DNA from: Janibacter terrae NBRC 107853
GTDB lineage: Bacteria > Actinomycetota > Actinomycetes > Actinomycetales > Dermatophilaceae
DNA: 64,000 bases
Assembly: GCF_001591405.1 (NCBI RefSeq)
Contig: NZ_BCUV01000007.1
Location: 248,001 to 312,000 of the forward strand
Reading direction: 5' to 3'
How positions within the stretch are numbered: position 1 is the stretch's first letter; the number at the start of each line of letters is the position of its first letter. Positions 49,665-58,352 of the stretch are shown here, piece by piece. Under the pieces are notes generated by a model that saw only the letters and a list, made by a program, of their open reading frames with translations, made no database searches and was not told the DNA's origin. A program made the position numbers and the translations under genes.

Positions 49665-51170
49665 TCAGGACGTTCCCGCGCCGAGGAGGAGGACCGGCAC
49701 GCAGGTCGCGCCGAGGAGCACCAGACCGGCCGCGACGGCGACGAAGGTGGCCGTGCGGTCGACCTCCTCGGGCGCCCCGTGCTCCTCGGCGGGGAGCAGG
49801 AGCAGCGCCACCCACCGCAGGTAGACCGCCAGCCCGACGACGGCGGCGACGACCGCGGGCAGGGCCACCCACCACAGCCCCTCGTCGGCGAGCGGGCGCA
49901 GCGCCATGAACTTCGCGAGGAGTCCCGCCACCCCCGGCGGCAGCCCGGCGAGGGTGAGCAGCGCGAACGTGAGCACGGCGGCGTGGACGGGGCGCCGCCG
50001 CAGCAGCCCCCGGTCGTCCTCGAGCCGGCGGGGCGCTCCGGGCGTGAGGGCGGCGACGACGGCCAGGGCCGCGACGACCGCGACGGCGTAGACCGCGAGG
50101 TACCCTACGGCGGCATCGGTGTCCCCGGCGACGAGCGGGGCGAGGATCCACCCTCCCTGCGTCACGCCGGACCAGGCGATGAGGCGAAGGGGGTCGTCCG
50201 CCCGCAGCGCGAGGACGGCGCCCCCGAGCATGGAGACGACCGCGACGACGGACAACGCCGGCTGGATCACGGCGTGGACGCTCGCGGCTCCGCGGACCAC
50301 GGCGACGAGCCCGCCGACCGCGGCGACGGTCGAGACCGACGCGAGCAGGGTCGTGACCTCGACACCGGCCCGGGGGTAGGTCACCGGGGCCCACGCGTGG
50401 AAGGGCACGAGCGAGAGCTTGAAGCCGACGGCGACGACGAGCAGGAGGATGCCCAGGACCAGCACCGCCCGGTCACCGGGCTCCTGGCCGGCGGCCCACG
50501 AGGCCACCCCGCCGAGGCGCAGGCTGCCCGTCGCGGTGACCCACAGGCCGGCGCCGACGACGGCGATCGCGAAGGAGGCGATCGACGTCATGACGAGGTT
50601 GAGCGCGCCGCTGTCGCGGGTCCCGCCGCGCAGCACGGCGAGCGCGACGATGGGCAACGTCGCGAGCTCGAGCCCGACGAGCCAGGTCCCGAGGTCGTGG
50701 GCGACCGCGACGACGTTGGCCCCGGTGACCGTGGCGAGCAGCAGCGCGACCTCGACGCCGGGGTCGGGGCGGGCCGGCGCCTCGCTGTCGAGCTGCTCCG
50801 GCGCGCTCCCCAGCCGGCGCGAGAGGAGCAGCAGCACGGCGAGGCCGGCGGCCGCGGCCACCGCCTGCAGCAGGGCACCGGACTGGCTGACCCGCAGCAG
50901 GCACTCGCTGGCGGTCTGGCCGGGCGCATCGCGCACGGCGAGAGCGGGGTCGCCCGGCAGGCAGAGCGTCGTGACCTCCCCGCCGGCGGAGGCCCGCAGG
51001 CGCAGGCCGATGGCGACCACGAGGGTGGTGAGCAGCGCGAGGACCCCGACGGCGACCGCCGGTCGCCGCCGCCGGGGCGCGACGGCGTCGAGCACCAGCA
51101 CCACGACGGAGGCGATCGCGGGCGCGAGCACCGGGGCCGCGACGACGACGTCGAGCTGCGGGGCGCTCAT
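49665..51170 (-). CDS. nuoN: NADH-quinone oxidoreductase subunit N
   Basis: A 501-residue antiporter-like membrane subunit with about 14 spans. Conserved proton-channel segments are visible as FKLSLVPFHAWAPVTY and LAKFMAL near the end. It is the last subunit gene of the operon; its ATG overlaps the nuoM stop as ATGA. A short Arg-rich loop (ALTPGAPRRLEDDRGLLRRRP) lies between late spans. Confidence 0.92.
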   Translation of the reverse strand: MSAPQLDVVVAAPVLAPAIASVVVLVLDAVAPRRRRPAVAVGVLALLTTLVVAIGLRLRASAGGEVTTLCLPGDPALAVRDAPGQTASECLLRVSQSGALLQAVAAAAGLAVLLLLSRRLGSAPEQLDSEAPARPDPGVEVALLLATVTGANVVAVAHDLGTWLVGLELATLPIVALAVLRGGTRDSGALNLVMTSIASFAIAVVGAGLWVTATGSLRLGGVASWAAGQEPGDRAVLVLGILLLVVAVGFKLSLVPFHAWAPVTYPRAGVEVTTLLASVSTVAAVGGLVAVVRGAASVHAVIQPALSVVAVVSMLGGAVLALRADDPLRLIAWSGVTQGGWILAPLVAGDTDAAVGYLAVYAVAVVAALAVVAALTPGAPRRLEDDRGLLRRRPVHAAVLTFALLTLAGLPPGVAGLLAKFMALRPLADEGLWWVALPAVVAAVVGLAVYLRWVALLLLPAEEHGAPEEVDRTATFVAVAAGLVLLGATCVPVLLLGAGTS

Positions 51171-52645
51171 CGGCTCACCACGCCCACGAGGGCGGGTTCG
51201 GTGACGGCGAGCAGCAGCCCGGGGACGACGCCGAGGGCGAGGACGGCGAGCGCGAGGAGCGCACCCGGGACGAGCTCGGACCGGGTGAGGACCTCACGCC
51301 CGGGTGGGGCGCTCCCTTCGCTCCCCTCACCCAGCCAGACGAGGCGGGCGACCCGCAGCGAGTAGGCGGCGGCGAGCGCGGCGCCGACGGCCGCGACGAC
51401 GGCGCAGACGACGAAGAGCGCAGCGGGGCGCCCCCCGGCGGGCGAGAGCGCCGCCACGACCGCGCTGAACTCGCCCCAGAAGCCGGCGAGCCCGGGCAGC
51501 CCCAGCCCCGCGGCGAGCCCGACGAGGAGGAGGAACCCGGTGAGCGGTGAGGTGTCGCGCAGGGCGGCGCGCGGGATCGTGAGGTCGTCGTCGCCCCAGT
51601 GGTGCTTGAGCCCGCCGACGACGAGGAAGAGCAGCGCCGAGATCACCCCGTGCGCGATGTTGGCGTAGAGGGCCGCGGTGACGCCCGTGTCGCTGCCCGA
51701 GGCGAGGGCGAGCGCGACGAAGCCCATGTGGGCGATCGAGGACCAGGCGATGAGCCGCTTGAGCTCGCGCTCGACGAGGCAGACGAGCCCACCCCAGATG
51801 ATGCCGACGACGCCGCACACGGCGAGCACCGGGGCGAGGCGGGCGAAGCCGTCGGGCACGGTCGCCAGCGGCAGCCGGACGAGGCCGTAGGTGCCCATCT
51901 TCAGCAGGACGGCGGCGAGCAGCATCGACCCGGCGGTCGGCGCGGTCGTGTGCGCGAGCGGCAGCCACGAGTGGAGCGGCCACACCGGCACCTTGACGGC
52001 CAGCCCGAGGGTGAGCAGGACGCCGACCGTCACCTGCACGCCGAGGCCGAGACCCTGGCCGCGGGCGTCGCCGAGGGCCGCGAGGTCGGCGGTGCCGGAG
52101 CGGCTCACGAGCAGCAGCACCCCGAGGAGCATGAGCGTCGAGCCGAACCCGGTGTAGAGGACGAAGCGGGCGCCCGCCTCGCGCCGGGCCCCCGGGTCGC
52201 GGTCGTCACCGAAGCGGGTGATGAGCACCCACATCGGCACGAGCACGAGCTCGAAGGTGACGACGAAGAGCAGCGCGTCGCGCGCGGCGAAGGTCGCCAC
52301 CGCACCGGCGAGCGTGAGCAGCAGGCACCCGACGAAGGTCGCCGCGCTCCCGCCGCGCGGCCGCTCACCGAAGGTGGTGCCGCACGCCGCGGCGGTCACG
52401 GCGGCGGCCAGCACGGCGAGCGGCCCGCTGATGCCGTCGAGCCCGAGATGGATCCGCAGACCGAGCGCGGGCAGCCACGGGATGTCGACCACGGCTCCGC
52501 TCCCCCACGCGACGGCGACGAGCGCGAGCGTGAGGAGCGAACCGAGCAGACCGGCGCGGCCCGCGGCGCGGGCCGACAGCTCGGTGCCGGCCCCGAGGAG
52601 CACGGTGCCGACGAGCAGCGGCAGGACGCAGGCCAGGCCGATCAC
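51167..52645 (-). CDS. nuoM: NADH-quinone oxidoreductase subunit M
   Basis: A 492-residue antiporter-like subunit with about 14 spans. Family signatures are VTFELVLVPMWVLITRFGD, AVKVPVWPLHSWLPLAHTTAPTAGSMLLAAVLLKMGTYG in pattern, LKRLIAWSSIAHMGF, and LPGLAGFWGEF. Start is the GTG at 52645, overlapping the nuoL stop as GTGA. The second half includes KHHWGDDDL, the usual cytoplasmic loop. Confidence 0.94.
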   Translation of the reverse strand: MIGLACVLPLLVGTVLLGAGTELSARAAGRAGLLGSLLTLALVAVAWGSGAVVDIPWLPALGLRIHLGLDGISGPLAVLAAAVTAAACGTTFGERPRGGSAATFVGCLLLTLAGAVATFAARDALLFVVTFELVLVPMWVLITRFGDDRDPGARREAGARFVLYTGFGSTLMLLGVLLLVSRSGTADLAALGDARGQGLGLGVQVTVGVLLTLGLAVKVPVWPLHSWLPLAHTTAPTAGSMLLAAVLLKMGTYGLVRLPLATVPDGFARLAPVLAVCGVVGIIWGGLVCLVERELKRLIAWSSIAHMGFVALALASGSDTGVTAALYANIAHGVISALLFLVVGGLKHHWGDDDLTIPRAALRDTSPLTGFLLLVGLAAGLGLPGLAGFWGEFSAVVAALSPAGGRPAALFVVCAVVAAVGAALAAAYSLRVARLVWLGEGSEGSAPPGREVLTRSELVPGALLALAVLALGVVPGLLLAVTEPALVGVVSR

Positions 52646-54483
52646 GCGACCCCCCACAGGACGAGGCCGGTCACGGCCGCGAGGGCGAGCAGGCCGCCAC
52701 CGAGCAGTGCGAGGCCGGACGACGGCCGCGCCCGGCGGTGGGCGGTCGTCCCGGCGTCGGCCAGACCGAGCGCGCCCCACGCGATGGCCCGCACGTAGGT
52801 GTCCAGGACCTCGCGGTCGAGGAAGGCGACGAGGCGCGCGAGCGCGGCGACCGGGCGCACGACCGCGAGGCGCTGCACGGCGTCGACGCCCAGCCCGGCG
52901 CCGACGAGGCGTCCGGGGTCGGCGACGAGACGCTCCTGCAGACCGGTCCGGTGCAGCAGCCACCCGATGGCGATGCCGACGACGACGAGGAGCAGCACGA
53001 CGACGAAGAGCCCGGCCGGGACGTGCCCGGCGTCCGGCAGGCGCGGGCCGAGCGCCAGGCCGCCGAGGATGCTCGCGACGGCCAGGACGAGCAGGATCGC
53101 GAGCACGGCCGGGGGCATGACGGCACGCGAGCGGACCCTCCCTTCGTCCCCGAGGGCGACGACGAGCAGCGCCCGGGTCGCGTAGGCGGCGGTGACGACG
53201 GCGGTCGCGAGGAGCGAGACGAGCACGAGGGCGGCGAGGGGCCCGCGCGAGCCGACGTCCTCGCCGACGGCGGCGATGACGTGCTCCTTGGTGAGGCCGC
53301 CGAGGACGAGCGGGACGCCGGCGAGCGAGACGAGGCCGGCGGCCCACGCGCCGAGGGCCGCCGGGTGCGTCCGGCCGCTGCCGACGAGGGCGCTCGCGGC
53401 CGTCGACCCGCGCGTGGTGGCGAGCCAGCCGACGGTGAGGAAGAGCAGCGACTTGAAGATCGCGTGCCCGTAGAGGTGACCCAGCGCGGCGCCCGCGGTC
53501 GGGCCGGCCCCGGCCGCCGCGAGCGGGGCGAGCATGACGCCGACCTGGCTGACGGTCGACCAGGCGAGCAGCCGCTTGAGGTCGGGTTCGACGAGTGCGC
53601 AGAGCGCCGCGAGCAGCATCGTGAGCGCCACGGAGACGGCCAGCAGCGCCCGTGCCGCGTCGGCGCGCAGCAGCAGCGGCAGCAGCTGGCTGAGGACGAC
53701 GGTGCCCGCGGCGACCATCGTCGCCGCGTGGATGAGCGCCGAGGCCGGGGTCGGGCCCTCCATCGCGTCGAGCAGCCAGTGGTGGAAGGGCAGCTGGGCC
53801 GACTTGCCGAGCACGCCGATGACGACGAGGAGGAGCGCGGTCGAGCGGGTCGCCGGGTCGCTCGCGGCGGAGGTCCAGTGGGCGATGACCTCCGCCCGGT
53901 CGGTGGTGCCGGCGCCGGCGACGAGCACGGCGGTCCCGAGGAGCAACCCGATGTCGGCGATGCGGGTGACCATGAAGGCGGCGTGCGCCGCCCTGCGCGG
54001 CTCCGGCCGGCGCGACCAGTGACCGATGAGCAGGTAGGAGCACCAGCCCATGACCTCCCACCCGACGACCGTGAGCACGACGTCGCCCGAGAGGACGACG
54101 AGGAGCATCGCCGCGGCGAAGAGCGCGATCGTCGCGTGGAAGACCCCGCGTCGGTCGTCGTCGGCGAGGTACCAGGCCGAGTAGGTCTGCACGAGCGTCG
54201 CGACGAGCACGACCACGAGCGCGACGAAGGCGCTCGTGGTCGTCAGCCCGAGCGTCAGCGGCAGGTCGAAGCCGCCGAGGACGAGGTCCGGCCCGGTCGT
54301 CGACACGGGGACGAAGGGGGATCCCCCCACCCCGGGCACCGCGCGGGCGAGCGCTACGACGCACAGCACCAGCGTCGCCGCGGACCCGGCGAGGGAGACG
54401 AGGACGGCCAGCGGGCCCCTGCGGGCCACGAGGAGGGCGAGCACGGCGGTGAGGCACGGCAGCGCCACGAGGGCCCAGGCCAT
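52642..54483 (-). CDS. nuoL: NADH-quinone oxidoreductase subunit L
   Basis: A 613-residue subunit with about 16 spans and the distal amphipathic helix region near the C-terminus. Markers are VGWEVMGWCSYLLIGHW, KSAQLPFHHWLLDAMEGPTPASALIHAATMV in pattern, LKRLLAWSTVSQVGVM and HAIFKSLLFLTVG. It is the terminal proton-pumping subunit. The ATG at 54483 overlaps the nuoK stop by one base, in line with the tightly packed operon. Confidence 0.94.
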   Translation of the reverse strand: MAWALVALPCLTAVLALLVARRGPLAVLVSLAGSAATLVLCVVALARAVPGVGGSPFVPVSTTGPDLVLGGFDLPLTLGLTTTSAFVALVVVLVATLVQTYSAWYLADDDRRGVFHATIALFAAAMLLVVLSGDVVLTVVGWEVMGWCSYLLIGHWSRRPEPRRAAHAAFMVTRIADIGLLLGTAVLVAGAGTTDRAEVIAHWTSAASDPATRSTALLLVVIGVLGKSAQLPFHHWLLDAMEGPTPASALIHAATMVAAGTVVLSQLLPLLLRADAARALLAVSVALTMLLAALCALVEPDLKRLLAWSTVSQVGVMLAPLAAAGAGPTAGAALGHLYGHAIFKSLLFLTVGWLATTRGSTAASALVGSGRTHPAALGAWAAGLVSLAGVPLVLGGLTKEHVIAAVGEDVGSRGPLAALVLVSLLATAVVTAAYATRALLVVALGDEGRVRSRAVMPPAVLAILLVLAVASILGGLALGPRLPDAGHVPAGLFVVVLLLVVVGIAIGWLLHRTGLQERLVADPGRLVGAGLGVDAVQRLAVVRPVAALARLVAFLDREVLDTYVRAIAWGALGLADAGTTAHRRARPSSGLALLGGGLLALAAVTGLVLWGVA

Positions 54484-54782
54484 CAGCCGGCGTCCTGCGA
54501 CAGGTCGATGTGACCGCGGCGGCGGTAGGCCGCGACGATCACGGCCAGGGCGACGACGACCTCGGCGGCGGCGATCGTGATGACGAAGAGGGCGAGCACC
54601 TGGCCCGACCACGTCGCGTCGTGGCCGAGCGCGCCGGCGGTCACGAGGAGCAGCCCGCCGCCGGCGAGCACGAGCTCGGCGCCGACGAGGACGAGGACGG
54701 CATTGCGTCGGGCGAGGATCCCGTAGAGGCCGAGACCGACGAGGACGCTCGCGAGCAGGTACGGACCGGCGGCGTGGATCAT
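54483..54782 (-). CDS. nuoK: NADH-quinone oxidoreductase subunit K
   Basis: A 99-residue, three-span subunit. The two conserved Glu residues that line the proton path are visible, in VLVGAELVLAG and ITIAAAEVVVALAVIV. The product begins [23 protein letters not shown]. The ATG overlaps the nuoJ stop as ATGA. Confidence 0.95.
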   Translation of the reverse strand: MIHAAGPYLLASVLVGLGLYGILARRNAVLVLVGAELVLAGGGLLLVTAGALGHDATWSGQVLALFVITIAAAEVVVALAVIVAAYRRRGHIDLSQDAG

Positions 54783-55282
54783 CGACGGTCCTCCCGGGTG
54801 AGGCCGGCGACCGCGAAGGCCCCGACGAGGGCCGCGAGGAGCAGCAGCGAGAGCAGCTCGAAGGGCCAGACCCAGGTCGAGAAGATCTGCCGGGCGAGCT
54901 CCTCGCTGCCGCCGGGGCGGACCTCGGTGCGCGTGGCGGTCGGCAGGAGCACTGCGGCGACGAGCCCGGCGGTGCCCGCGCCGACGACGGCCGCGAGGGC
55001 ACGGTGGGCCGGGCCGCTCGAGTGCTCGGCCCGGGGCCCGATGGGCGCGCGGGTGAGCATGAGCGCGACGATGACGAGCACGACGACCGCGCCGACGTAG
55101 ACGAGGACCTGGACGAGCGCGACGAGCTCGGCGCCGAGGACGAGGTAGCACCCGGCGAGGCCGAGCAGGGCGACGACGAGCCACAGGGCCGAGTGCACGA
55201 CCTGGCGGGTCGTCACGGCGAGCGCGGCGGAGCCGGCGGTGACCAGGCCGGTCGCGGCGAAGGCGAGGTCGAGACCGGTCAC
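54779..55282 (-). CDS. nuoJ: NADH-quinone oxidoreductase subunit J
   Basis: A 167-residue, five-span subunit. The third-span pi-bulge segment is [24 protein letters not shown] in pattern, which is diagnostic for NuoJ. Start is the GTG at 55282, overlapping the nuoI stop as GTGA. The C-terminal loop is somewhat shorter than in the longest homologues. Confidence 0.93.
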   Translation of the reverse strand: MTGLDLAFAATGLVTAGSAALAVTTRQVVHSALWLVVALLGLAGCYLVLGAELVALVQVLVYVGAVVVLVIVALMLTRAPIGPRAEHSSGPAHRALAAVVGAGTAGLVAAVLLPTATRTEVRPGGSEELARQIFSTWVWPFELLSLLLLAALVGAFAVAGLTREDRR

Positions 55283-55800
55283 CGCCGGCCCCCGCGGGTC
55301 GGTTTGTTGGCCGCGGTCACCTCGGGCGCCTCGGCGGCCCCCGGGTCGAGCTCGGGCGGCGCGGGGACGTCGGCGACCCACTGCCCCAGGCGCTCCTTCT
55401 CGTGGAGCAGGTCGCGGATGTCGGTCTCGGCGTACTCGAACTGCGGGCTCCAGAAGAGCGCGTCGAAGGGGCAGACCTCGACGCAGATGCCGCAGTACAT
55501 GCACAACGAGTAGTCGATGGCGAAGCGGTCGAGCACGTTGCGCTGGCGGGCGCGCCCCCCTTCGCTCGCCGGAGGCACTTCTTCCTTGTGCGAGTCGATG
55601 TGGATGCACCAGTCCGGGCACTCGCGGGCGCAGAGCATGCACGAGGTGCAGTTGCTCTCGACGAGGGCGATGACCCCGCGGGAGCGGGCCGGCAGCTCGG
55701 GGGCGACGTCGGGGTACTCGGCGGTGTGCGGCGTGGCGAAGAGCTGCTTGGCGGTGGCCGCCATGCCCTTGGCCAGGCCCGGCACGAAGTCCTTGCTCAT
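55279..55800 (-). CDS. nuoI: NADH-quinone oxidoreductase subunit I (2x[4Fe-4S])
   Basis: A 173-residue ferredoxin-like subunit with two [4Fe-4S] motifs: [12 protein letters not shown] and [12 protein letters not shown]. These hold clusters N6a and N6b, which pass electrons toward NuoB. The N-terminus [14 protein letters not shown] is the usual membrane-lying helix. The C-terminal extension is Pro/Ala-rich. In a complex without NuoEFG this subunit is a plausible docking site for ferredoxin, which is inference. Confidence 0.95.
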   Translation of the reverse strand: MSKDFVPGLAKGMAATAKQLFATPHTAEYPDVAPELPARSRGVIALVESNCTSCMLCARECPDWCIHIDSHKEEVPPASEGGRARQRNVLDRFAIDYSLCMYCGICVEVCPFDALFWSPQFEYAETDIRDLLHEKERLGQWVADVPAPPELDPGAAEAPEVTAANKPTRGGRR

Positions 55801-56753
55801 GCGGTCACCACCACCCCGACGGCCGTGAGCGCCAGCTGCGCGAGCGCGAGCGGGACGAGCACCGTCCACGCGAGGCGCTGCAGCTGGTCCTCGCGCAGGC
55901 GCGGCCAGGAGACGCGGATCCAGATGATGAGCAGGACGACGAGCGAGCCCTTGAGCAGGGTCCACAGCCACCCGAGGTGCTCGGCCAGCGGGCCCTGCCA
56001 GCCGCCGAGCCAGAGCACGCCGAAGAGCAGCCCCATGACGACCATGCCCGCGTACTCGGCGAGCATGAAGAAGGCGAAGCGCAGCCCCGTGTACTCGGTG
56101 AGGGGGCCCATGACGACCTCGCTGTCGGCGATCGGGGCGTCGAAGGGGGGACGCTGCAGCTCCGCGGTCGCGGCCACGAGGAAGACGAGCGCGCCGGGCA
56201 GCTGCCACACGAGCCACCACGGCGACCAGGCCTCGACGACCCCGGGGAGCGAGAGCGTCCCGGCGGCCATGGCGACGGACGCGACGGACAGCACGAGCGG
56301 CAGCTCGTAGGCGAGCAGCTGTGCGGCAGAGCGCATCCCGCCGATGAGCGCGTACTTGTTGGCGCTCGCCCAAGCGGCCATGAGCGTCCCGAGGACACCG
56401 ACGCCCGTCACCGCGAGCACGAGCAGCACGCTGCCGGGGACGTCCGCGGCGGAGACCCCCGGGTGGACCGGCAGCAGGGCCAGGGCGACGAGGTAGGGGA
56501 TGAGGGCGACGGCCGGGGCCAGGCGGAAGACACCGCGGTCCGCGGCGGCGGGGGTGATGTCCTCCTTCTGGACGAACTTCACCCCGTCGGCGACGAGCTG
56601 GGCCCAGCCGTGGAAGCCACCGGCGTACATCGGGCCGAGCCGGCCCTGCATGTGCGCCATCACCTTGTGCTCGGCCTGGCCCGCGACGAGCGGCAGGACG
56701 AGCAGGGCCGCGAGCGCGGCCAGGGAGCGGAGGGAGATCTCGAGCAGGCTCAT
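55797..56753 (-). CDS. nuoH: NADH-quinone oxidoreductase subunit H
   Basis: A 318-residue membrane subunit with eight or nine spans that forms the quinone chamber with NuoB and NuoD. Markers are [42 protein letters not shown] and the loop [24 protein letters not shown] in pattern. The ATG overlaps the nuoC stop as ATGA, so nuoC and nuoH are directly adjacent and no nuoD, E, F or G lies between them. Confidence 0.95.
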   Translation of the reverse strand: MSLLEISLRSLAALAALLVLPLVAGQAEHKVMAHMQGRLGPMYAGGFHGWAQLVADGVKFVQKEDITPAAADRGVFRLAPAVALIPYLVALALLPVHPGVSAADVPGSVLLVLAVTGVGVLGTLMAAWASANKYALIGGMRSAAQLLAYELPLVLSVASVAMAAGTLSLPGVVEAWSPWWLVWQLPGALVFLVAATAELQRPPFDAPIADSEVVMGPLTEYTGLRFAFFMLAEYAGMVVMGLLFGVLWLGGWQGPLAEHLGWLWTLLKGSLVVLLIIWIRVSWPRLREDQLQRLAWTVLVPLALAQLALTAVGVVVTA

Positions 56754-57280
56754 GGCTCTCGCGGCCCCCACTCGGGCCCGGGCACCCCGGGGGCGGCGAC
56801 CCGGCGGCGGCTCGGCGACCTCGTGGAGTGCCCCTCGCCGGGCTCCTTGCCGCCGGGCCAGGGGCGGGTCGCGCGGGCGGCGAGGACGAAGGACTTGCGC
56901 AGGGGCGTCCCCTCGAAGCCGTCGGGCAGGAGGAGCGAGCGCAGCCCCAGGCCGGTGCCGTCGACGAAGCCGGTGAACTCCTGGCCGAACATCTCGTGGG
57001 TCTCGCGCTCGTGCCACGCGGCGCCGGCGAAGACCCCGGTGATGCTCGCCAGCGCCTCGCCGAGGGGGACACGGGCGCGCAGGAGCAGGGTGCGCTGGTC
57101 GCGCTCGGGCGTCGGGCGCGGGTCGATGAGGTGGCAGACGACGTCGAGCCCGGGGCGCTCCTCGCGGTCGCTCTCGTCGACCGCGCTCAGCCAGTCGAAG
57201 AAGGTGTAGCCGCGGTCCCGGGCGTCGCCGACGGCCCGGCGCCACTCGTGCGGCGCGACGGTGAGGCGCTCCTCGGGCAC
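56750..57280 (-). CDS. nuoC: NADH-quinone oxidoreductase subunit C (30 kDa)
   Basis: A 176-residue NuoC. The family signature reads [16 protein letters not shown], followed by [16 protein letters not shown]. The last 35 residues are a Pro/Gly/Arg-rich tail unlike NuoD, so this is not a NuoCD fusion. Start is the GTG at 57280, one base after the nuoB stop. Its direct junction with nuoH is the unusual point of this operon. Confidence 0.93.
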   Translation of the reverse strand: MPEERLTVAPHEWRRAVGDARDRGYTFFDWLSAVDESDREERPGLDVVCHLIDPRPTPERDQRTLLLRARVPLGEALASITGVFAGAAWHERETHEMFGQEFTGFVDGTGLGLRSLLLPDGFEGTPLRKSFVLAARATRPWPGGKEPGEGHSTRSPSRRRVAAPGVPGPEWGPREP

Positions 57281-57281
57281 G

Positions 57282-57863
57282 TCAGGCCCCCTTCGTCGGA
57301 CGACGCAGCAGGCCGCGACGGACCTCGCCCGCCCCGGCCGTGCGGTGGCCCGCGTAGCGCGCGCGCAGGGCGCCGGTCGAGAGCGACTCGGCGGCGATGT
57401 GGTCCTGGAGGGTGAGGATGCCGTGGAGCAGCGCCTCCGGGCGCGGCGGGCAGCCGGGGACGTAGACGTCGACGGGGACGAGCTGGTCGACGCCCTTGGT
57501 CACCGAGTAGCTGTCCCAGTACGGGCCCCCGGAGTTGGAGCAGGCGCCGAAGGAGATGACGTACTTCGGCTCCGGCATCTGGTCGTAGAGGCGGCGGATC
57601 GCCGGCGCCATCTTGTCGGTGACGGTACCCGAGACGACCATGAGGTCGGCCTGCCGCGGACCGGGGGCGAAGGGGATCACCCCCAGCCGGATGAAGTCGT
57701 GCCGGGCCATGGAGGCCGCGATGAACTCGATGGCGCAGCAGGCGAGCCCGAAGTTGAAGACCCAGAGCGAGTAGCGCCGACCCCAGTTGAGGACGACCTT
57801 CATCGGCTTGGGTGCGTGGGCACCCACGGCCCCCACGCGCGGCATCGGCAGGTCGGTCGTCAT
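57282..57863 (-). CDS. nuoB: NADH-quinone oxidoreductase subunit B ([4Fe-4S] N2)
   Basis: A 193-residue NuoB that carries the terminal cluster N2. The ligands are visible in [12 protein letters not shown] (tandem Cys), [18 protein letters not shown] and [14 protein letters not shown]. The C-terminal 30 residues are Arg/Gly-rich and longer than in short homologues. The ATG at 57863 starts four bases after nuoA. Confidence 0.96.
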   Translation of the reverse strand: MTTDLPMPRVGAVGAHAPKPMKVVLNWGRRYSLWVFNFGLACCAIEFIAASMARHDFIRLGVIPFAPGPRQADLMVVSGTVTDKMAPAIRRLYDQMPEPKYVISFGACSNSGGPYWDSYSVTKGVDQLVPVDVYVPGCPPRPEALLHGILTLQDHIAAESLSTGALRARYAGHRTAGAGEVRRGLLRRPTKGA

Positions 57864-57867
57864 GGCC

Positions 57868-58224
57868 TCACGTCCACCTCAGCAGGCCGCGCCGCAGCGC
57901 GTGCACGAGACCGAGCAGGACGACCCCGACGAAGATCGCGACCTCGAGCAGGCTGATCGGGCCGAGGTCGGAGCGCAGGACGAGGGCCCACGGGAAGAGG
58001 TAGACCGCGTCGACGGCGAAGACCACGTAGAGGAAGGCGTAGGTGAGGTAGCGGACGCGGGTCTGCGCCCAGTCCTGGCCGACCGGGTCGACACCGGACT
58101 CGTAGGTCGTCAGCTTGGCGCGGGTCGGGGCGGCGGGGGCGAGCAGGCGGCGGGCGGTGTACGCGGCCACGACGAGGAGCACGCCCACGGCGAGCGTCCC
58201 GGCGACGACGAGGTAACCATCCAC
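57868..58224 (-). CDS. nuoA: NADH-quinone oxidoreductase subunit A
   Basis: A 118-residue, three-span NuoA with the conserved [40 protein letters not shown] pattern. First gene of the nuo operon. Start is the GTG at 58224, six bases after TAGGGT, so the operon mRNA is probably leaderless. Divergent from the M28 aminopeptidase. Confidence 0.95.
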   Translation of the reverse strand: MDGYLVVAGTLAVGVLLVVAAYTARRLLAPAAPTRAKLTTYESGVDPVGQDWAQTRVRYLTYAFLYVVFAVDAVYLFPWALVLRSDLGPISLLEVAIFVGVVLLGLVHALRRGLLRWT

Positions 58225-58230
58225 GTCCGC

Positions 58231-58236
58231 ACCCTA
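58231..58236 (-). promoter_or_regulatory. Leaderless -10 element for the nuo operon
   Basis: TAGGGT on the minus strand ends six bases before the nuoA GTG. Confidence 0.55.
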
Positions 58237-58293
58237 TCCGCGCCGCCCACCGACATGGCGTCGCGTAAAGCCCCGTTGCGCGTCGCGGGGCCC

Positions 58294-58299
58294 TAGGTT
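58294..58299 (+). promoter_or_regulatory. -10 element for the M28 aminopeptidase
   Basis: TAGGTT within GGCCCTAGGTTC, about 54 bases before the GTG start, so this mRNA has a normal leader with GGAGG. The CCCTAGG context matches the -10 regions at 4342 and 41585. Confidence 0.45.
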
Positions 58300-58352
58300 C
58301 ACTCGGACACCGGGGGGCAACGGCGCCTCCCGGCCGACCGGAGGACATCATC

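Noticed and set aside
56750-57072. A hidden nuoD or NuoCD fusion between nuoC and nuoH
   Set aside because: The other frames here give only Arg/Pro-rich sequence; NuoD needs about 1.2 kb and nuoH begins at the nuoC stop.
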